This document shows positions 59,021 through 64,000 of a DNA stretch of 64,000 nt, in pieces. Source of the DNA: Aquamicrobium defluvii (GTDB lineage Bacteria > Pseudomonadota > Alphaproteobacteria > Rhizobiales > Rhizobiaceae). The notes under the pieces were generated by a model, which saw nothing but the letters and a program-made list of their open reading frames with translations, made no database searches and was not told the DNA's origin. Both the position numbers and the translations under genes were made by a program. Each line of letters opens with the position of its first letter. Position 1 is the first letter of the stretch. Where the stretch lies: assembly GCF_004363725.1 (NCBI RefSeq), contig NZ_SNZF01000007.1, forward strand, positions 117,236 to 181,235, read 5' to 3'.

Positions 59021-59936
59021 AGCGAACCCTCGGGTCGAGCCAGGCATAGAGAAGGTCGACGATCAGGTTGAAGACCACGACGAAGATCGAGATCACCACC
59101 ACCGTGCCCATGACCAGCGTGTAGTCGCGGCTGAGCGCGCCCTGCACGAAGTAGCGGCCGATGCCGGGAATGCCGAAGATGGTTTCCACCACCACCGAGC
59201 CGGTCAGCAGGGCGGCGGCGGTGGGGCCGAGATAGGAAATGGCGGGCAGCAGGGCGGCGCGCAGCGCATGCACGCCCACGACCACGCGCGCCGGCAGGCC
59301 ATAGGCGCGGGCTGTGCGCACATGGTTGGCGCGCAGCGCCTCGATGGTCGCCCCGCGCACCAGGCGCGCGATGACGCCGACCTGCGGCAGGGCGAGCGTC
59401 AGCACCGGCAGGATCCAGTAGCTGATGTTGGCGGAGGACCAGCCGCCGGCCGGAACCCAGCCCAGGATCACCCCGAACAGCAGGCTGAGCAGCGGCGCCA
59501 CGACGAAATTCGGGGTGGTGATGCCGAAGGTGGCGAGCGCCACGACGAAATAGTCGATGGACGAATTCTGCTTCAGCGCGGCAAGCGTGCCGAGCCCGGT
59601 GCCGATGACGGCGGCCAGCGCCAGGCCGAGGCTGCCGAGCATGATCGACACCGGCAGGCCGGAGGCGAAGAGGTCGTTCACGGTGAAGTCGCGCCGCGTG
59701 AAGCTCGGGCCGAGATCGCCGTGCAGCAGGTTGCCGAGATAGATCAGATACTGCCGCCACAGCGGGGCATCCATGTTGTAGGCCCGCTTGAGGTTTTCCA
59801 GGATGAGCGGGTCGATGGGGCGCTCGAGATCGAAGGGACCGCCCGGCGCCAGCCGGATCAGGAAGAAGGTGAGCGTTACGATGATGAAGACCGTGGGTAT
59901 CGCGCCACCCAGTCGTCGGAGCGTGTAGCCGAGCAT
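59013..59936 (-). CDS. Oligopeptide ABC transporter permease (OppB type)
   Basis: Membrane subunit of 307 residues, MLGYTLRRLGGAIPTVFIIV, with FFLIRLAPGGPFDLERPIDP, the normal OppB N-terminus, and the EAA loop IEALRANHVRTARAYGLPAR. ATG 59936 is chosen; upstream in-frame codons to 60035 are not family-like and pass through the oppA-oppB hairpin region. Follows oppA by 142 bp. Confidence 0.93.
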   Translation of the reverse strand: MLGYTLRRLGGAIPTVFIIVTLTFFLIRLAPGGPFDLERPIDPLILENLKRAYNMDAPLWRQYLIYLGNLLHGDLGPSFTRRDFTVNDLFASGLPVSIMLGSLGLALAAVIGTGLGTLAALKQNSSIDYFVVALATFGITTPNFVVAPLLSLLFGVILGWVPAGGWSSANISYWILPVLTLALPQVGVIARLVRGATIEALRANHVRTARAYGLPARVVVGVHALRAALLPAISYLGPTAAALLTGSVVVETIFGIPGIGRYFVQGALSRDYTLVMGTVVVISIFVVVFNLIVDLLYAWLDPRVRYD

Positions 59937-60041
59937 GACCTCTCCTGCGCCTGCCGGCCCCGGGCGCCTCGCCGGCCCGCGAGAACATCGCTTGCCATGC
60001 AATCCCGGAAACGCAAGGCCGGCTTTGCTGCACAATGCGAA

Positions 60042-60068
60042 GGGGGCCGTCCCGACGGCACGGCCCCC
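60042..60068 (-). other. Hairpin between oppA and oppB
   Basis: GGGGGCCGT (60042-60050) and ACGGCCCCC (60060-60068) pair perfectly around a 9-nt loop, 11 bp after the oppA stop. Such intercistronic stem-loops commonly protect the 3' end of binding-protein mRNA and reduce read-through, giving more OppA than permease. Confidence 0.6.
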
Positions 60069-60078
60069 GGCGGAAAGC

Positions 60079-61656
60079 TTACTGTTTCAGCGAAAGCCAG
60101 CGTGTCTTGTGAACGTCCATCAGGTTGTCGTTCCAGCCTTCGACATTGCCGGCAACGAGGGCGCGCGACGAGTAGTAGAGGATCGGAATGTTCGCCATTT
60201 CGGCGAGCAGGACCTTCTCGGCCTCGGCCAGAACCCCGGCGCGTTCCCCGAGATCGATGGTCTTTTCGGCCTTGGCCATCAGCCCGTCGTAAGTCTCGTT
60301 CTTCCACTTGGAATAGTTGAAGCTGACATTGCCCTGGCTGATGTAGAGGAAGTTCTGCGGGTCGTTGTAGTCGCCGATCCAGCCTGCCCGGGCGATATCG
60401 AAGGGGCCGTCCTCACGCAGGAAGTTGAAGTAGGTGGCGCCTTCGGTTTCGTTGAGCGTGGCCTTGATGCCGATATTGCCGATCTGGTCGGCAATCGCGG
60501 CCATGGTGTTCTTGTTGTTCTCGGACGTGTTGTAGAGCAGCTCGACCGAGAGCGAGCCTTCGGCGACGCCGGCTTCCGTCAGAAGCTCCCTGGCCTTGTC
60601 CTCACGCTCCAGCATGTCGTCGGAATAGTCGAGCTTCGGCGCGTCCTTCACATAGTTGGCAATGCCGGGCGGCACCATCGAATAGCCCGGCAGCATGGTG
60701 CCCTGCCAGACCTGTTCGGCGATGAACTCGCGGTCGATGACGAGCGAGATCGCCTGGCGCACGCGCGGGTCCTTCAGCTTGCTGTCGGCGGCCTTGCCCT
60801 TGACCGGCAGGTAGTAGACGCCGAGATAGGGCGCGAGGCGGAACTCGGCGGCGAGGTTCTTTTTCACATAGTCCATCTGTTCGGCAGGCACGTCGGAACA
60901 GATCTGGACTTCCCTGGCCTCGAAGCGGCGCATGCAGCTCGCGCGGTCCTCGAACGGTATCCAGTTGACGGTGTCGATGCTGACCTGATCCGCGTCGTAA
61001 TAGTGCGGATTCTTCTTCATCACGATCTTGTCGTTGGGTGTGAAGCTTTCCAGCATGTAGGCGCCGTTGGTGACCATCTTGCCGGGGGTTGTGAACCTGT
61101 CGCCGTTTTCCTCGACGCTCTTGCGATGCAGCGGCAGGCCGGTCTGGTGGGTCAGAAGCTCGATGAAGTAGGGGGCCGGTGCATTCAGCGTGATCCTGAG
61201 CGTGTGGTCGTCGACGGCCTCGACGCCCAGTTCCTCGAGCGGCTTCTTGCCGCCGGCGATGTCCTCGGCGTTCTGGATGATGAACAGCATGCTGGCGTAG
61301 CCGGCGGCGGTCTTCGGGTCCATCAGGCGGCGGAAGGTGAACTGGAAGTCGCCGGCCGTCACCGGGTCGCCGTTCGACCATTTGGCGTCTTCACGCAGAT
61401 GGAAGGTGTAGACGGTGCCGGAATCGGAAATGTCCCAGGACTTGGCCACGCCGGGAACGGCCTCGCCATTGGCGTCCTGGATGGTCAGGCCGTCATAGAG
61501 GTCGCGCAGCACATTGCCTTCCGAGATGGTGGAGGTGCGGTGATGGTCGAGCGTCGCCGGATCGGTGTCGTTGCCGCGGTTGAGAACCACCTCGGCCGAG
61601 GCAGCGCCTGCAAGCGCGACAAGGCCCACACTCGCCAGCAGAAGTTTGCGATACAT
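60079..61656 (-). CDS. Oligopeptide ABC transporter substrate-binding protein (OppA type)
   Basis: Periplasmic receptor of 525 residues with a Sec signal peptide MYRKLLLASVGLVALAGAAS-A. Family 5 features: LNRGNDTDPATLDHHRTSTI, FHLREDAKWSNGDPVTAGDF, VRQAISLVIDREFIAEQVW, DIARAGWIGDYNDPQNFLYI. The whole matches the OppA/MppA branch that takes peptides of varied sequence. First gene of the operon, divergent from the AcoR-like regulator. Confidence 0.93.
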   Translation of the reverse strand: MYRKLLLASVGLVALAGAASAEVVLNRGNDTDPATLDHHRTSTISEGNVLRDLYDGLTIQDANGEAVPGVAKSWDISDSGTVYTFHLREDAKWSNGDPVTAGDFQFTFRRLMDPKTAAGYASMLFIIQNAEDIAGGKKPLEELGVEAVDDHTLRITLNAPAPYFIELLTHQTGLPLHRKSVEENGDRFTTPGKMVTNGAYMLESFTPNDKIVMKKNPHYYDADQVSIDTVNWIPFEDRASCMRRFEAREVQICSDVPAEQMDYVKKNLAAEFRLAPYLGVYYLPVKGKAADSKLKDPRVRQAISLVIDREFIAEQVWQGTMLPGYSMVPPGIANYVKDAPKLDYSDDMLEREDKARELLTEAGVAEGSLSVELLYNTSENNKNTMAAIADQIGNIGIKATLNETEGATYFNFLREDGPFDIARAGWIGDYNDPQNFLYISQGNVSFNYSKWKNETYDGLMAKAEKTIDLGERAGVLAEAEKVLLAEMANIPILYYSSRALVAGNVEGWNDNLMDVHKTRWLSLKQ

Positions 61657-61974
61657 GTTGAACTCCTCCTCTGAAATTCATGAAATGGATTGCATAGTAG
61701 GAATAAGCCCGGCCGGTGGACAAGTCGAATTGCCATGTTATTTCCAGGTTTGAAGGACAATCTGGCCGGCAGCCGATGGATGCGGTGCCCGCACGGACCT
61801 GCGAATTGGCGGCGAAAAGGCCCGGATTGGCGCGTTTGCGGATGTTTGCGCCGGCTGGAACGGCTCTTCAGGCCACCTTCTAAGACCATAGTCGCATGAG
61901 ACGCGGATTACGCACTTACATAGCGTGCAATGCTGCACTATGATCCGGCGTCGCCATTTGCTCGGGAGGAACAG
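61657..61974. other. Divergent region between oppA and the AcoR-like regulator
   Basis: A 318-bp gap with no gene. GAGGAG lies just upstream of the oppA start. I found no clear -24/-12 (GG-N10-GC) element for sigma-54 and no strong palindrome. Controls for both genes probably lie here. Confidence 0.5.
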
Positions 61975-63801
61975 ATGGTAGCCAGCATTACGAAGCGGGA
62001 CTGGGAAGAGTTCATGGCCGTAGGGCGTGTTCCTCTCAGCGTACGCGAACTTGTGCTTCAAAGCTGGCAGCGCAGCGCCGGCAACGGCATAACCGGTCTC
62101 AAGAGCGCGCCGAAGCTCGGCGACAGCGAACTCATGGCCCGCCGCCGGGAAGCCCGCCGGCTGCGCCACGGCGCGCGCACGGCGCTTCAGAAAGCCGGCT
62201 ATCTGCTCAACCACACCGGCAACATGCTGCTTTTGTGCAACGACAGGGGTGTGGTGCTCGATGTCGCCGGCGACGAGGCCACGCAGGCGCGGGGCCGCGA
62301 GAATCATCTCCATGTCGGCGGGCGCTGGAACGAATCCTCGATCGGCACCAACGCCATCGGCACCGCCATCCATCTGCGCCGGCCCATGCAGGTCAGCAGC
62401 GTCGAGCATTTTTGCGAGGAAATCCATCGCTGGAACTGCGCGGCCACGCCGATCACCGATCCCGCCGACGGCAGGCTGCTCGGCGTCGTCGACATTTCCT
62501 GGCCCAATGACGTCGAACAGATGAATGCGGCAGCGCTTTCGGCCACGCTGGCGTTGCAGATCGAGGCCGACCTCGGACGCAACTACGCCATGGAGCGGGA
62601 GAAGCTGGTGGAGCGCCTGCACATGCGCAGGCCGCGGCTCGGTTCCGACCCCGTTCTGGTGCTGGACCGCGCGGGCCGCGACGTCTTCGCAACCGAGGAT
62701 TTCCGCCGTCTGTGCGATGACAACGACGCACTCGATTCCCTGCGCGCCCGCATTCCCGATCTGATGGGGCGGATGCCCGGCGACATCGCCGAAGCGCTGT
62801 CGGGTTCCCTTCCGGGAGCCGATCTGGAAGTCATTGCCGAGGGCGAGGACGCCGTGGGCGTCATGCTCTCGCTGCGGCGCAGGCGCCCCGTGCCGGTCAG
62901 CCATGGAGCCGATCTCGACAAGATCGGCTCCATCGGCCCGGTGACGTTCGAGCTGTGCGGCCGGGCCCAGCGCCTTGCCGGCGTGCACATCCCCATCCTC
63001 ATCGAAGGCGAGACCGGAACCGGAAAGACCTTCCTCGCGCAGGCCATCCATCGCGCCAGCCCGCAGGCGGGAGGCAGCTTCGAGATGCTGGACTGCTCGA
63101 CGCTGACCGCGCAGGCGCTGCGCGAGGACCTCGCGCGCGAGACAAGGCGGTCCGCCATGCTGGAGCAGCTTGCCGAGAGCGGCGGCGCGCTCTGCCTCGA
63201 CCGTCCGGGCGCCACGCCGCCGGAGGCGCAGAAGCTGCTGCTCAGCCTGCTGGAGCAGGTCAGCGCGCGGGCGCGCACCGGCATCAAGCTGTTGTCGCTG
63301 TCGTCGACCCCGCTCTACGAAGCCATGCAGGAGGGCAGGTTCCGCGGCGACCTCTACTACCGGCTGGCCGGCGCGCGGCTGGTGATACCGCCGCTGCGCG
63401 AACGGCGGCAGGAGATCGTTCCGTCGCTGAACATGATCGCCGCCCGCCATGCCCGCACCACGGGCGGCCGCGAGCTGCGCTTCACCTCCGGCGCGCTCGG
63501 GGTGCTGGCGGCCTATCGCTGGCCGGGAAACCTGCTGGAAATGTCCAATATGGTGGCGGCGCTCGACGCCCTGTCGCCGAGCGGCCTGATCGACGAGAGG
63601 AACCTGCCGCCCGAGATGCTGAACCAGTCCGCAAACCGCGAGGACCATACGCTGCGCGGCTCGGAAAAGGCCGAAATCCTCGAAGCGGTCGAGCTGTCGG
63701 GCGGCAACCTCACCGAGGCGGCCCGGCGGCTGGGCATCGCGCGCTCCACCCTCTACCTCAAGCTCGACAGCTACGGCATCGCCCGTCCGCGCAGAAGCTG
63801 A
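61975..63801 (+). CDS. AcoR-like transcriptional regulator (GAF, AAA+, Fis HTH) without GAFTGA
   Basis: A 608-residue regulator. N-terminal region and GAF domain (about 60-205) include RPMQVSSVEHFCEEIHRWNC and ATPITDPADGRLLGVVDISW, as in AcoR. The AAA+ domain (about 325-530) has Walker A GETGTGKT near 345-352. Where sigma-54 activators carry GAFTGA, here the chain reads LARETRRSAMLEQLAESGGA, so the contact loop is shortened or lost. The Fis-type HTH ends the protein: LTEAARRLGIARSTLYLKLD. ATG 61975 is chosen with GGGAGGA 4 bp upstream; an ATG at 61930 is possible. It probably regulates the divergent opp operon, perhaps with sigma-70. Confidence 0.85.
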   Translation: MVASITKRDWEEFMAVGRVPLSVRELVLQSWQRSAGNGITGLKSAPKLGDSELMARRREARRLRHGARTALQKAGYLLNHTGNMLLLCNDRGVVLDVAGDEATQARGRENHLHVGGRWNESSIGTNAIGTAIHLRRPMQVSSVEHFCEEIHRWNCAATPITDPADGRLLGVVDISWPNDVEQMNAAALSATLALQIEADLGRNYAMEREKLVERLHMRRPRLGSDPVLVLDRAGRDVFATEDFRRLCDDNDALDSLRARIPDLMGRMPGDIAEALSGSLPGADLEVIAEGEDAVGVMLSLRRRRPVPVSHGADLDKIGSIGPVTFELCGRAQRLAGVHIPILIEGETGTGKTFLAQAIHRASPQAGGSFEMLDCSTLTAQALREDLARETRRSAMLEQLAESGGALCLDRPGATPPEAQKLLLSLLEQVSARARTGIKLLSLSSTPLYEAMQEGRFRGDLYYRLAGARLVIPPLRERRQEIVPSLNMIAARHARTTGGRELRFTSGALGVLAAYRWPGNLLEMSNMVAALDALSPSGLIDERNLPPEMLNQSANREDHTLRGSEKAEILEAVELSGGNLTEAARRLGIARSTLYLKLDSYGIARPRRS

Positions 63802-63982
63802 GCCGGATCGCCGTGCGTCCGTCCGGACGCACGAAGAACGATCCAGGCCATTGATAGAGCACCGGAATCGCCGGAAGCCGGATTCGACTTTCCGGGCCCA
63901 TGCCTTAGGCACGAAACCCAATCAGGATGTTGATTGGTTTAAGCTTTCATGATTCAAGCTGGAAAACGCTGGAGTTTGGATC

Positions 63983-64000
63983 ATGGCAGGAGAGTTCTGG
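63983..64000 (+). mobile_element. Start of a probable IS5-family transposase (cut by window edge)
   Basis: The last six codons read MAGEFW, the usual opening of IS5-family (IS427-group) transposases in Rhizobiales, after which the window ends. Upstream, 63802-63982 has no gene but contains CCAATCA-N6-TGATTGG, an inverted repeat. The terminal repeat of the element could not be fixed. Recognition rests on six residues only. Confidence 0.4.

Overview
The window is GC-rich DNA whose reading frames show strong GC3 bias. The gene families (repABC replication and partition genes, FnrL, cbb3 oxidase, TRAP transporters, TauXY/Xsc) point to an alphaproteobacterium, most likely Hyphomicrobiales. The intact repABC cassette with two RepB-type palindromes suggests a large secondary replicon (megaplasmid or chromid), or a chromosome carrying an integrated one. 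This is inferred from gene content; no database search was possible.

Layout. (1) 1-11655: histidine utilisation. The minus strand carries hutC, a TRAP transporter (dctPQM), a hisC-like aminotransferase and hutH (cut by the window edge). The divergent plus strand carries hutU-hutI-hutG-hutF, the five-step route through N-formylglutamate. Both divergent promoters share a near-identical 13-bp motif, probably the HutC operator. (2) 11781-18235: taurine dissimilation. tauX-tauY-xsc-pta (minus) with divergent MocR-type tauR would turn taurine into sulfoacetaldehyde, then acetyl phosphate plus sulfite, then acetyl-CoA. (3) 18446-25938: a complete peptide/opine-type ABC importer translationally coupled to a class V aminotransferase, then a convergent GH144-like glucanase gene. 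(4) 25983-36868: a micro-oxic respiration block: hemN, fnrL, a hemerythrin-like protein, ccoNOQP and ccoGHIS. Three TTGAC-N4-ATCAA FNR boxes lie in front of hemN/fnrL, ccoN and ccoG.

(5) 36869-42507: repA-repB-repC with parS-like palindromes, a candidate antisense ctRNA, a hairpin over the repC ribosome-binding site and an AT-rich candidate origin inside repC. A VapBC-like toxin-antitoxin pair follows. (6) 42866-52637: a complete type I-C CRISPR-Cas locus, cas3-(85-codon ORF)-cas5-cas8c-cas7-cas4-cas1-cas2, a leader, and an array of 26 repeats (the last truncated) with 25 spacers. Several spacers are relatives of one another, and two are partly reverse-complementary, so the array records repeated sampling of one target family. 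(7) 52638-55612: decaying DNA with an intact alpha/beta hydrolase beside wrecks of a 3-hydroxyacyl-CoA dehydrogenase and a PPK2 kinase. (8) 55617-63801: an AhpD-like protein, a second oligopeptide ABC system (oppA-oppB-oppC-fused ATPase) and a divergent AcoR-like regulator that lacks the sigma-54 contact motif. The right edge holds the first codons of a probable IS5-family transposase.

No tRNA or rRNA gene was seen. The best candidates for something undescribed are the small ORF coupled to cas3 and the spacer relationships in the array.
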